A stretch of 64,000 nucleotides of DNA, from contig CM069436.1 of NCBI GenBank assembly GCA_035610365.1, positions 62,945,505 to 63,009,504 of the forward strand, read 5' to 3'. Shown one piece after another: positions 10,986 through 22,030 of this stretch (the first letter of the stretch is position 1; each line of letters starts with the position of its first letter). The translations under genes and the position numbers were made by a program. The notes under the pieces are model-generated. The model had not been told where the DNA came from. It saw nothing but the letters and a program-made list of their open reading frames with translations, and searched no databases. The DNA comes from Aquatica leii (Eukaryota > Arthropoda > Insecta > Coleoptera > Lampyridae).

Positions 10986-13005
10986 ATCTAAGGTCATAAT
11001 TTAAAATTAGGATTTACCATGTAGCGAATATCTTTAGGTTTCATTTATGTAGTGTCGTATGGAATGATGCAAGACAACCGAAACACACTAATACTATCTC
11101 ATTGTGTTAATTCTTTAAAAAAAATGCTGAAAAACCACACGCGTTCATACCGGTTAATTCGTCTATCTTAAAATCCTCGAAATTGAAAATACCAGGTTTT
11201 GACTTAACGGCGACGGTATTTTTTTCAATTATTGACCTTTGCCAATTTGGTGATCTTTGGATACAAAGGTACACTGTCAATTTTTGACTCTGATTGATTT
11301 TGAGAAAATAAAAACCCAAATTCGATATCTAAATCAATTAAGACTGTAAATATTGGACTAATTTTTTTTTACTGGTACTGGTAAAAATGAACTTGAAATC
11401 AACAATCCCGGATAATTCATAAGCTGTTCCAAAGGTATCGTGCTTTAGCTACCAAATGTTTAAGATAACGACGATAAATTTTTATCTAAATAATCACAAG
11501 ATTACGTAATTAACTTTTAAAAAAAATATAGGTCAGTGTCATTTTAACATACTTCACCTTTTTCGTCTATAATTACTTTCTTACTTAGATAATTTTGATC
11601 GTAGGCATTCCTGCACGTGTTTAAAGAAACTGACGTCACCAAATGGTGCGATAAAACAAGAGTATATTCAATTTTCGATAAGGAATGACCTTAATTTTTT
11701 AAAACAAAATTGTTAAATCTTGACTAATATTTGTTTATATTTAGTGTTTGATGTTTAAATTGAGATTATCAATGAAATTCTATTTGTATAAGTGATCTGC
11801 TAGTTGTTTTTTTACGCGGTTTACGTCATTTCCTTCGTCACCGTCACTGATTAGGAATTCAAACAGTAAAATATTTTTTCAGTTGCTATGAAATGACAAA
11901 TAGTTTTTCTGTCGATATAAAACGTTTTAAGATAATGAACATTTTAAAAATTCATCTATATAAAGGAAAGGGGGGGGGGTCTCGTAATCGTTAGGAGTTT
12001 TGTTTTTGTACAGGAAACTATATTTAGGTCACGTCACACTAATAGGATTTTCCAAAAATATCGATATAAGTGAAAATTTCCTTTGCGTAACCACTAAACA
12101 TTTCTTTTATTTTGGTTACAGGTGAAAATTGGTTCTACGATTAATTGTACGTGTAGTTGTTCAACCTTGGAAAATACTTGGGTATGTATGAAATTTGTAT
12201 TTTTAAATCGATTCGCTTTTTTGTTTGGAATGTTCGATTGTAACAGTGCTTAGGAATTTACAAAATTCCGGGATTATTTACATGCGAACTGTGTTAATAC
12301 TATTTTTGTCACATGCGCGAGGCTTTGAAAACTTCCATTTTTTCTTGAATACACAACTGGACTGTAAATTAGTTAGATAATTTAAATATTCGACATTTTA
12401 AAAAAACAGCGCACAAATGTGATTTTGTGATCTGCAAAGTATTATTACGATTTTTGTTAAATGGCTCATCTCAAATGTAAAACACTAATTTATAAGATCA
12501 AAGCTTTATACGACCGGAGTGAAAGGTAAAACAAAATGTGTTCCGTGTTTGCACCGTATCAAAGTTGTTGAATTTGCCATCAGTTATCAAAGAGCTTCGA
12601 AAGTTCTCTGTATTTTGTCGTTGCATGGTTTTTTTATGCTAAGCGTTACTGTGTCATGATGCAATCTATGTTAGATTTTTATCTTTGAACTATTATGTTG
12701 TATATCTAAGTAATTTATTCACGCGAAATATATAGGTAATCCCGAATGTAGATTTGTAAATATGTTATATAATTGTATGGATTTTTATTCTTACCTTTTC
12801 GAAAAAGTTTCTGTAAAGTAAATAATTTTTTACTGTTTTTAATTCTCAAAAATTATAAATTCTTTTAAACTCTACATACCTTGAAACTAATTGTTTGCAA
12901 CCAGAACAAAACTGATTGAAGTATCTTGAAGAAAGAATCCATTTTGATTATTGGAAAGTGATTAATAATATAAAGGAAAAAAGCGTTCTTAGAGTCGGTT
13001 CAATA
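10986..13005. other. AT-rich DNA without a recognised gene
   Basis: No element or gene recognised. A possible 60-bp exon lies at 12122-12181: it follows a pyrimidine-rich TTTATTTTGGTTACAG acceptor, is open in one frame (VKIGSTINCTCSCSTLENTW) and ends at a GTATGT donor. Without a neighbouring exon or transcript this stays a guess. Confidence 0.35.
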
Positions 13006-13108
13006 AAATATATTTTGATTATTAAGTAAATGAATAATTCCGTTACATGATAAAAGCCGAAACATACGTAACGGAATTATCCATTTACTTGACAATCAAA
13101 ATATATTT
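13006..13108. repeat. Hairpin: two 41-bp inverted arms around a 21-bp loop
   Basis: The left arm at 13006-13046 and the inverted right arm at 13068-13108 match at 38 of 41 positions. They end on GTTAC/GTAAC around the loop at 13047-13067. No target duplication is obvious. It could be a foldback element or a small palindromic MITE. Confidence 0.85.
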
Positions 13109-13269
13109 GCGCTTTAGGTATCACTGTTTGCTTTCTGCTGCTGTTGCTGCAATATAACGCAAAAGTGGCTAGATTTGTGGTTCCTAGTATTTAAATCGTA
13201 CATATAAAAGTATTTAGCATTATTGTCAAATTCTGGAGCTTTTTTGAAATGGTGCTGTAGTGTGTTGTA

Positions 13270-14790
13270 GTGTTCTGTTACTGTTTTCATGTTTTTATTT
13301 TCTCTTTATATAAAATTCGTATTTCTGTGAGATTAACACCAGCTATTTTTTTTTGTGTCTGATTTCATGCTGCTTGCCGAATATGTGTCATGAATATTAC
13401 CAATTCATATTCTAGTTATATTTCTGTTTTGATAGTTTTAAATTTGTTTAGTAAGTACCTTCATTTGCTAGCACTGGTTAATCGGATGTTGATCTTTTTC
13501 TTTCTTGTTACTGTAGTATTTCTTCCATGCATCTAAATCATTTTTTTTTCTACTTCGATGTTATCTTCAGTATTTTTTATACTCCACACCGGTTTTCTGA
13601 ATTTTCCTCGTATTTTGTTTATTGCTTTCCAGAATACTCTTCCATTATTAGTATTGCATTTGGTTTCAAGATCTCTGCCATATTCTTCCCAGGATTCTTA
13701 CTTTACCTTTTTGATGGTCTCCTTAGCTTTATTTCTTCGGGATATATATTCGTGTATATTATTTTCGCTCTCACTTTGGATATATCTCTTCCATGCATTC
13801 TTTTGGTTATTTTTAATTATTGTTGTTCCGCATGCCTCTTCAGGTTGTTCTGTTATTGTTGTTTTTAGTATCTTCCACCTCTTTTCTATACTCCATTTCT
13901 GGTTTTCAGCAGCTTCTTCTAGCTCCTGTTTTTTAAGGCTTCATTTAGTCTAGTTTGATATGTTTTCACTATCTCTGGTTTTCTATGATATTATTTAGTT
14001 TTTTTGGGTTTTCTTGCATAGAATAGTCTATAGTTCGTTATCTGATTACTTTTATAACAAGTATAGCGTATTTTGCTTCTCTATTGTATGTGATGTAGTC
14101 GTTTATGGTTTCTGACGCTCTTTTAGATGCGCTGTATGGAATCTTGTGTATTGTCTTGCGGTTGAAGTGGCTGTTCCCAATTAAAAGTTGATTTTTAATG
14201 CAGAATTTTATCATCGCTCTTCCATGTGGTTTACTACAGTTTTTTCGCCATATTTTCTAATTGTACCATGGCCAATATTTTGTCTATTCCCTGTACGTGC
14301 ATTCCGATCCCCATTAATGAACACATACCTGCTTCATTCTCTTGCCGTATCGATCTGTATTTGTAATTCATCTAAGAACTAGTCTTTTTTTGTTGGTCAT
14401 TTGACTATCTAGATGTGGGTTAAGTATAATTCCTACACCACCTCTACCTTCTGATCCAGAGTATAATAGTTGATATCCTTGTATTAGTATTAGCCCATTT
14501 CTTTTTTATTTTGGACGCTAATTTTATATTTCACCATCTCATCAATTATTTCCACTTCTTTTCTGTTTCATTTCCGAGGCTATCATTTCGACCTCTGAAT
14601 CATGATATCGCATGTAGGGGATTAGATCAGGGTCCCGTTACAACTGATATCAGGTTATACTCTCCAACATTGGGTCGCGAGAGCCTCGTTTGTTACCTAA
14701 CCGAGGGTACCGCGTGCAAGTGAGTTGGCATATGAGCGGCCAGATGTTGGCGCCGCCCCTTTCTCTCCGCAACTCTCAAAATAAAAGAGT
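13270..14790 (-). mobile_element. LINE fragment: endonuclease domain and EN-RT linker (decayed)
   Basis: Open frames on the plus strand here are shadows of a minus-strand LINE. Near 14400-14480 the minus strand gives YQLLYSGSEGRGGVGIILNP, the N-terminal part of an APE-type LINE endonuclease. It continues through a block ending in ASKRASETINDYITYN near 14100, and the charged EN-RT linker follows (NNQKNAWKRYIQ at about 13780-13820). No palm domain is seen below about 13270, so the copy is 3' truncated or eroded. GC-richer sequence at 14600-14790 may be its 5' untranslated region. Several frameshifts are present. Confidence 0.7.
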
Positions 14791-15294
14791 AAATCTTTCA
14801 ATTTTAGAACGTCAAGATTTCTATGGTTTTAATTTTTGTAACAGAGTCTTATTAATTGAAGTGCATCGTTTTCTTTGTTTTTAGAACTCGGTTGCATTAT
14901 TTCTGACATTTCTTTAAAACAAGAGTTTTTAAAAAAAGTTTTCTGTATTAAAAAACTGAAAAATTTTAATCTAATATAATTTGCTTAGTTTGAGATCAGC
15001 TTTAATTAAGTTTAGTAAGTTCAAGAGAACGTAAGTCTTCAATTCGAGATGAACTTTTTTTTCTGTGCATGAGTGTACATATTTTTTTGTTTTTTGTTTT
15101 ATGTCTTAGTAGCGAATAAATGGTGATGGTGATTTCTTATTAATTTGTTTGAGTACATGCTCTGGCGTATTAAACATTCACTAATTAATAGTTTTGCCTT
15201 ACATAAAGGGTTGGTTATTAACTTGCTGCTCTTTTTTTTACACGGTTTTGTGAAAGTAGAGTATAGTAGACTTGATATCTTTTAAAAAACATAT
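14791..15294. other. AT-rich spacer, nothing recognised
   Basis: No coding family, repeat terminus or RNA gene was recognised between the LINE and the Gypsy LTR. Confidence 0.4.
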
Positions 15295-15716
15295 TGTAAC
15301 GATTATTATTATTACTAAAACTAATTTATTTATACTAAAAATATGTACACGTTTAAACTAACCGAAATAATTAAATCTAAGGAAATTTAATAAGAACACA
15401 CTATAATTTATGTATAACACTATCACTTACACGAAGATAAGTCCGCGGATAACTATTTTACACTAAAGTCACGTACAAGGTTATACACCGTAGATTTATC
15501 TCACACGCGTTAATTACTTATTTATTTAGACTTGAATAATCTTCTTAACACTGCCGTCTTCGAATTACGGGAAATAACTGACCTGCGATTTGTTTGTACT
15601 GCATTTATACATTTCTGCAGACATTCGAGAAGCCTCTACATTCTTTCGTGAACGTTCTAGACGTGGATAAAAAGTACGGGAACGTTCTGGAAATTTACAA
15701 AAAGTTCAATGTCTCA
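15295..15716 (-). repeat. 3' LTR of the Gypsy element (422 bp)
   Basis: On the minus strand the LTR starts TGAGACATTG, directly after a polypurine tract, and ends CGTTACA. A related solo LTR on the plus strand lies at about 50815-51160; the shared block includes GAAGACGGCAGTGTTAAGAA and the 3' stretch TAAATAAATTAGTTTTA. The promoter motifs inside are listed separately. Confidence 0.88.
15576..15611 (-). promoter_or_regulatory. TATA box and initiator inside the Gypsy LTR
   Basis: Read on the minus strand, TATAAA starts at 15609 and the arthropod-type initiator TCAGTT has its A at 15579, a spacing of 30 bases. This is the usual TATA-to-start distance for polymerase II. The related solo LTR at 50.8 kb keeps the TATA box but has lost the initiator match. 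Confidence 0.65.
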
Positions 15717-15729
15717 CTGCCCCCTTCTT
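15717..15729 (-). promoter_or_regulatory. Polypurine tract of the Gypsy element
   Basis: On the minus strand AAGAAGGGGGCAG lies immediately before the TGAGACATTG start of the LTR, where plus-strand DNA synthesis of an LTR retrotransposon is primed. Confidence 0.75.
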
Positions 15730-15883
15730 AAGACTGTTCTGTCCCAGAACAGGAATCCGGATGTGACACTAGTAGAATGGATCGTGGCGATAGCGGCAGC
15801 TCTCTCCATTTCAGCAACTACTTTGACCATAAAAGTAACAGTCAATGGACATTTTCTGACCCGATATTCTTTTTGGCTTGTAA

Positions 15884-16300
15884 CTACAGACCAACGCCTG
15901 TTCCTCGGAAGACGACCTTCAACATGTTTTGAACTGTCTTCCAATTCAGTTGATCTAAGCCACAACCAAGCTTGGGTACTGCTAATTTCTTTACATGATG
16001 GAACTCCATTTCTCTTTTGAGATTCTATAATGTTTGCCACAGGTTTTTGTATAACGGCTTAGTGCGTGAGTATTTCTTGGTGACCAGATAGAAAACGAAG
16101 CGTTTGTCACCACGTAGTCTTAAAACTTTTCCGACATCCGGTTGATGTCTTCGTAGTTCATCTAGCTGCCCAAACTTCTTTTTAAATACAACTGCAACCC
16201 CTCTGGACATGTCAAGATCCTCGCTCACGCAATATGCAATGGCGTAATCTTTTTGTGCTTGAAGCAGGTTTTGTTGTTCCATGGTGGTCACTCCGAACCT
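15884..16300 (-). pseudogene. OARD1/TARG1-like ADP-ribose macro domain joined to Gypsy pol
   Basis: The minus-strand frame that leaves the integrase C-terminus runs from RFGVTT (about 16300) through YAIAYCVSEDLDMSRG, VVFKKKFG, RFVFYLVTKK and KPLYKNL. It meets one in-frame TAG at 16025-16027 and continues in the same frame through KLAVPKLGCGLDQLNW to a stop at 15884-15886. The order and spacing match the small OARD1 (TARG1/C6orf130) macro-domain family, which hydrolyses ADP-ribosyl and O-acetyl-ADP-ribose esters. The family's catalytic lysine (in TKK) and aspartate (in GCGLD) are both present. Length is about 139 codons, close to the 150 residues usual for the family. No intron or separate start is visible and the frame is continuous with pol, so it looks like a C-terminal polyprotein domain. 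The single stop makes this copy inactive. The function in the element is inference. Confidence 0.85.
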
Positions 16301-16419
16301 AGCTTTTCCAGAACCTCGGTATAAGCTCATAAACTTCTCGAAATCTGTTCCTTCGATTTGATTCCTGGTTCTGCTGCTTATTACTCTGTTTCGGACCTGA
16401 ACTTGTGTATTGTGGTTAT

Positions 16420-17312
16420 CGCCAGCAAACGGGGCTTGACGATCGACGTGGACCACTTTTGGCTTGCTTGGGTGGTTTTCGGATGCGATATATAACGTCA
16501 TTAATACGCTGTACAACTTCATAAGGGCCCTCCCATTGCCTTTGCAGCTTCGACGACAAACCACGTCTTCTGTGGGGATTATACAACCAGACCATGTCGC
16601 CAAGTTGAAACCCACCATTTTGTGCTTTGACATCATATCTAGTCTTCTTCCTGTCGCTGGCAATCTGTGTGTTTTTACGGATCTCCGCATGTACCTCGTC
16701 TAGCCTCTTGATCAGCTTGCTGACGTAATCTTCTCCAGAAACTTTTTCTTCCGGTTTTCGTCCAAATTGGAGGTCGTATGGTAGTCGTATTTCGCGACCG
16801 AGCATCACACAGGATGGTGTTTGGCCTGTGCTTTCGTGAATGAAAGGAGCAAGTACTGATCCCAGTCTCTTTGGTGTTCGGACACTACTACTACTAGGAT
16901 TGAGGATGAAGAGGCGTTATCCTAGTTTTCTTAATTCCCAACAGTCAGCAAACTTCTTGAAACAGCCCAGACTCAAAGTTGCGGCCTTGATCGGAGTGTG
17001 ATTCCAACGGAACTCCAACCGGCAGAAAAACTCTTTTGGTAATACGTCTGCGACTGTAGCTGCTTCTTGATTGGGTATGGCGTAAGCCTCCGTTCATTTC
17101 GTGAAATAATCCATCGTCACCAGGATGTATTTGTTTCCCGAATCAGATTCTGAGAACGGCCCTGCGATGTCAATAGCTACTCTTTCTAAAGGGCTTCCTA
17201 CGTTGTGTTGCTTCATCGTTGCTTTGCGCTTTTTTGCTGGACCATTTCCCGATGCGCAGACCGTGCACTTACGGCACCATTTCATGACGTTTTTTTTGCA
17301 GTTCACTCAGTA
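16420..17312 (-). pseudogene. Ty3/Gypsy integrase (pol C-terminus), frameshifted and internally deleted
   Basis: From 17306 the frame has the CxxC half of the zinc-binding motif (WCRKCTVCASG), then ERVAIDIAGPF with the first catalytic Asp, and KYILVTMDYFTK. The second catalytic region (DQGRNFESGLFQEVC) is read at about 16930-16990 in another frame. It is followed by ITPLHPQS, after which the segment carrying the catalytic Glu (family GMVERFNRTL) is deleted. The C-terminal half from 16808 shows LGREIRLPYDLQFGRKPEE and the small SH3-like domain (GDMVWLYNP, WEGPYEVVQR). Near 16480 a frameshift passes the reading into PSKPKVVHVDRQAPFAGDN, and this second frame leads directly into the macro domain. 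Confidence 0.88.
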
Positions 17313-17335
17313 GAATCTTCGCGAATGTTTTAATA

Positions 17336-20300
17336 TATCAATTTTCTAATGCTACTAGTAACTAGTGTTCGTGTTCTAGAAGTCCATTTCACTATTCTGT
17401 TTTTGAAGCGATTTCTATTATATTATGTACTTTGGTGAGTCTATTAAGGATTTTTTATTTAAACGTGTTGGTTGTTTCAGTTATTTTGAGTTAGCACTTT
17501 TATTTCTTAGTTTTTGTAGTATTGTAGTTCAAATAGGATGTTTCTTCGCAGTGGATGCATTTGGTTAGGATATTTTTGGCTTTGGCGTCTTGAAAATAAT
17601 TTTCTACATTTTTGGCGATTTTTTTATTGTTGTATGAGTTAAGAAACCTTCTATTGTTAATTGTCATTTGTATTATTTTTGCTAAATGTTAGTACACATA
17701 GAGATAATGTTCTATTGGATCGGACTACCACGTTTATTGACTTCAAAGGAGAAATATTTGAAGTTTGCTTCTTTCAGAGCTGTAATTAGTATAATTTTAT
17801 TTTTCTTTATTAACGTTATGTTAGACGGGAATAAGGTATAGTAGTATAACTATTTGTGTATACTTGTGAGTATTTCTAGTGCCGATGACTGCTAAAAGGA
17901 CGAAGCAGCTGTTCACTCGTCTGTAGTGTTGTATTTTACAAAACTTTTATACAATTGACAATTGCAGTTAGTTAATATACAAACCAACTTCTACTTTCTG
18001 TAGTTATTTACATTAATTTTTGACATTTCTTAGACTGTCATAATTATCTGACTTATTGATAATCACTGTTTGTGGTTTTGGATTCTTTGTTTGAGTCTTT
18101 TGTTGAAGCAGTTGTTTTGCTTTTGAAGTGATATGCTCATATGTTATGTGAATTGATGGCAAATATTTTGAATTCATAAAAATATTTTCTCATTTGATTG
18201 TGCTTATGGCACACTACACACCATAAGTTAACTGAGCTTATCAAATAATTTTGTTTTTGTTTCCAACGTTTTCAACGATTTATTATAAATCGTCTTTTTT
18301 TTCCTGATCTTTACTTTTTATGGTGGTTTTGCTTTAGACATTTAAGCAAATGTTTTTCTAGTTATCTTAGTTTTATAATTGTCATTATTAATTGCCGTCT
18401 GATGAAGAACGTAGACCACTCTTGAAGAGTTTTTAATTGAATAAATATTTACACCATTCGTCCAAAAACAATTTGTATTTAAATATACTAGTCTGTTGGA
18501 AACGTCAATGTTTGTTGACAAATTCAAACGTGCTAGTATCTGATGTAACCAGTTGTATCTGACGAATAAGACATGGAAGTGAAGTAAATGGGTCGTACTA
18601 AAATTACCTAAAACTATTTATACAACGTTGAAAATGAAGTTTAAAGTAAAAATAACAATAGACAAGATCGAAAATACTACTTGCCATCGATGTTTAAGAT
18701 GAAACTACTGTTAACGGGATTGGATAGTTTTGCTAAAACTTGTAACAGGCCAATCTTCTGTTGCCAAAAAGATGCGAACGAACGGTCTATACATATATTT
18801 CTTGTTCCTGATCTATTAATCTCAATTATAAGACCTTATAATTTAATTCACCATTACACATTAAAGAACGTAGCTTCGGTTTTTTTTTTCTAATAAAAGA
18901 AAGGATTGGGTTTAGATTGTTGCTAATGCAAGTTGTTGACTTTTAGGCTAATGGCATATTTCTACATTGTGCTTAAAACTTTATTAATAGTAAAACATTT
19001 ATTTCTGGCGTTTTAGGAACTATGAATATTTAAAATCGTCTTCAAAGAAACCCAAAAAAACGTGTACTTGAAAACTTGACTCTGTAATGAAAATTACGTA
19101 ATAACTGTTGACTGGAATTTTGATTAATCTTTGCTCGTTTTTTCTAATCATCGAATCCGTATTATACGTAGCGTTTACTAAGAATACTTCCGGTTATGCT
19201 GTTTTATTAAATAATTCTCAGTTTTATTTTTGAAAATCTAATCTCTGTTCTCATTTCATAGCAGTGGAACAATGTTTATCTTTAGATAAAATTTAAACAG
19301 TATAAAGTGCCAAGTCCAAGGTTTCCATACTATGTATTTAAATGCATAATTATTTGTAGGCGCATTCTTTTCATTTACAAATTGTTTCTTACGAAATACC
19401 TTGAAGATAGTTGTTTTAAACAATTGAAATTCGTTATCTTATCCAATAATCAATTTGCGATGCAAGGACATGACATTTTTTTTAGTCGATGGGCTCCATT
19501 CTCATTATTATTAAATTCGTCTATATATATTCATTTACTTAGTGTCGTGCGCGAGCATTTATCTTCACATAATCGTCCTTTTAGTGTTGGTTTGCGATTT
19601 CTGTATTTGACACGTATAATTCTTCTTTACTTAATCTTCCTTGTATACAGGACATTTTTGGTTGTCGTAATAATTAGTTTGTCGTGTAATGTTGTTAATG
19701 TTATTTTAATAAACCTTGCGTAACTTTTAATTCATTAATAATTGACTTTGGTTTGACGATTATTAAATAACAGTGAACAAATAATATGTTTAATTTTTAA
19801 ACTTGAAACGGAAGTGTGTTGATATATTCGGTTTGTCTGCGTTAAAAAACAATAGCATTAGTCTTATTAAAACAAAGTTGACAGTAATATTGTGTATTGT
19901 CAGCGTTATAGTTACTTATCTTGGCATTTTGGATAAACAATGCTAAATCTAAAGTATAACGCATTTTTTTGATGTTTTTGTTTGTGTTGAGAGACAATCA
20001 AAAACTAGACATTTTTCTTCACTGAGTAGAATATCAATCAATGGTTTTGACTTTATCACATGAAGTACCATATAGTTTTTCTATTATAAATTTGTTTAGG
20101 GAAAAGTCAATTAGCCTCGAACACTTTTCATTTTATTCAATTAAAATATTTTTTTAATTTTTCTTTTAATAATAATTTGTTGTAAGACTCGGAAACATGA
20201 AAAAAAAGCACAATTAATTTTATCTAGCTTCAAAAAACACGATTGAAATTTCGTTCATATTTTATCGCTTTAAGATACTAGAGGGTACAATACAAAAAAA

Positions 20301-20390
20301 GGTTCTAATATTAAACTAATACTTATTAAACAATTTCAACGTGAACAATAACATACAAATTTAATTAGTATGACACTAGTCGCAAGTATA
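17336..20390. other. AT-rich DNA; one hammerhead-like relic, otherwise nothing recognised
   Basis: No coding family recognised. The 138-residue open frame at 19307-19723 is composed of AT-rich codons and matches nothing I know. See 17875-17920 for the RNA motif. Confidence 0.4.
17875..17920 (+). ncRNA. Hammerhead-ribozyme-like relic
   Basis: CCGATGA (17882-17888) stands for CTGATGA with one change. A partly paired stem II and GGAC follow, then GAAG (17902-17905, canonical GAAA). GCAGCTGTT follows as a short palindromic stem III. The bases after the expected cleavage point, CACTCG (17914-17919), pair with CTAGTG just upstream of the core (17876-17881) at 5 of 6 positions, giving stem I. Stem III and the flanks resemble the better-preserved copy at 46515-46560. 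Two core substitutions predict loss of activity. Confidence 0.45.
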
Positions 20391-20399
20391 ATATAGTGC

Positions 20400-22030
20400 A
20401 TTTGTAAAATCAGCACACTCTTCATCCAGACCATTTGTGACACTGTGTCATCTTCATCAAAAAATTCACAACAGATAAGAGACAATGTTTTATCTTCGGC
20501 ATAACTACAGTGTTTTTCAATTTTTTTGAATTTTTCTTATGACTTGTAGCACCAATTTGGTTTTGAGTAAAGACATTCCTTTTAACGCTTTTGTTCAACT
20601 CCCTATTTTCTTTTTTCTTTTGCATTTGAATTTCTCTTTCTCTTTTTTCATTCTCCTTTAGTTCTAGTGCATCCTTGTAGTGGGTTGATATAAAACTTTA
20701 TTCTTTCGCTTTCAAACTTCAGTTCTTTTTGAAGTGCGTGGCATTTCTTCTTCTACTGTCGATGGAGATACTTTAGGAGTGTTTTTTTTTCTTGAAATAG
20801 ATCCGGAAAAAGATTGATGACCTTTGACTTCAACTACTCGTTTAGACGTAAAGGGCTTCTTTTCAGCGATTGGGTGCGACATAGAAGGCTCGTCTTCAAC
20901 GACCAGGTTCGACTTAAATGGTTTTTCAAAGAGTGTTTAACTTAGATGGATTGTCTTCAATGCTAGGGTTTGATATAGATTGCTATGAGCTGGAATAGTT
21001 GGAAACACAGATTGAGTTTCTTCGGGACATTCAGGAATATAAGTCATCATACATGGAAGGAAGTCAGTATCAGAAAAAATATTTTTATTGTAGGGGTAAA
21101 TGCCTGTACAGGAAAATCCATTTTTTACAATTTCAAATTGACTGATTTTTGTAAAAACTACTGACACCAATCCTGCAATGTCATACAGATTGATCCTCAT
21201 TTTTAGATGTTCTGTTATCCACTGTTGGCAAGCTTCATTGTAAGCAGATTTAAATGGCTTTATCACACAGCGGTCAAGAGGTTGAAGTTTGTGTGATGTG
21301 TGCGGAGGAATGCTTAGAATATGAATATGGTTTTCGTTTCCATATTTAATTATCTGTAGATACTTATGGCTGGAATGTCCATCCACGATAAGTAGTACTG
21401 GGAATTATTTATTCGGGCTTGATTGTTTGGCAAAATGATGAAGCCATTTCAAAAAAATATCTGCAGTCATCCAGCCATTTGGTTGTGCGGCGTTCATAGA
21501 TTCACGAGGAGCGTTCATTATTAATCTTTCATTAGTTTTAATTCTTGGAAAAATATAAAATGGTGGTAGGAAAATTTCTGTGACATTCATGCACAACATG
21601 ATGTTACATTTTGATCTGTTTAGGCGGATGTAAGTTTGCCAACTTGTTTCATTCCTTTAACCGTTAATAGTTTTTTATTTGCGTGAACATATATTTTAAA
21701 ATCTTCAAAATTAAATTTGTTACAAAGAGCTTCATGCTGTACAAAAAATATATCTACTTCAGGTTTATTAAAGCCAACTGCACGCATCAAACTGGTAGAT
21801 TCAGCGGTTCTTAAAAACAGCTCTGGACGTCTCTGAAGGAAACTGTATTAAAAATCTTTATCAGCCATTCCTTTCTCTGTGTTAAAACGATGCCTAAGTT
21901 TCATCGATTCCGCAACATCAAAAACAAATTTAAGGAATTCATTTATTGTGGCATGAGACGACTGTCTAAATCATTTACATGGTTAACTGAGACGGTTTCT
22001 TGTACGTCGTTAAAGATTAATAAAAACTTC
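20400..22030 (-). pseudogene. pogo-family (DDE superfamily) transposase, decayed
   Basis: Read downward from 22030 in shifting frames, the order is that of CENP-B/pogo-type DDE transposases. FLKFVFDVAESMKLRHRFN lies near 21880-21950. FQRRPELFLRTAESTSLMRA and VGFNKPEV near 21750-21840 form the second helix-turn-helix. PPFYIFPR, NAPRESMNAAQPNGWMTADI and FLKWLHHFAKQ lie at 21405-21560. MDGHSSHKYLQIIKYG with ILSIPPHTSHKLQPLDRCV starts at 21386 and holds the second catalytic Asp. It is followed by the family's YDIAGLV and NGFSCTGIYPYN. The serine- and lysine-rich tail extends to about 20400 (DEDD and SQMVW). Stops and frameshifts occur throughout. GC-rich sequence with CCGGTACTACCCGAC at about 22235-22275 may be its 5' terminus; no matching right-hand repeat was found. 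Confidence 0.85.

Larger units (their letters stand above)
15295..17335 (-). mobile_element. Ty3/Gypsy LTR retrotransposon, 3' portion with macro-domain extension
   Basis: On the minus strand the order is integrase zinc-binding region, integrase catalytic core (with an internal deletion), integrase C-terminus, macro domain, polypurine tract, 3' LTR. Homology begins at about 17335, so gag, protease, reverse transcriptase, RNase H and the 5' LTR are missing. The pol wording (IAGPF with YILVTMDYFTK; LGREIRLPYDLQFGRKPEE; WEGPYEVVQRINDVIYRIR) places it with the 412/mdg1-like insect Gypsy group. The fused macro domain is the unusual part. Confidence 0.9.

Noticed and set aside
12122-12181. Possible 60-bp exon bounded by acceptor and donor sites
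   Set aside because: No adjoining exons or protein similarity; splice-like signals are common in AT-rich DNA.
13527-13953. Overlapping plus-strand open frames of 113 and 131 codons
   Set aside because: They are antisense to the EN-RT linker of a minus-strand LINE; the Phe/Ser-rich composition is the shadow of Lys/Glu-rich coding.
16464-16703. 79-codon plus-strand frame
   Set aside because: Antisense of the Gypsy integrase C-terminus.
18395-18520. CTGATGA followed by a distant GGAAACGTC
   Set aside because: Spacing of about 100 bases and no stem II; not a hammerhead.
19307-19723. 138-codon plus-strand open frame
   Set aside because: No recognised motif, AT-driven residues (Ile, Leu, Phe), no flanking gene signals; likely chance.
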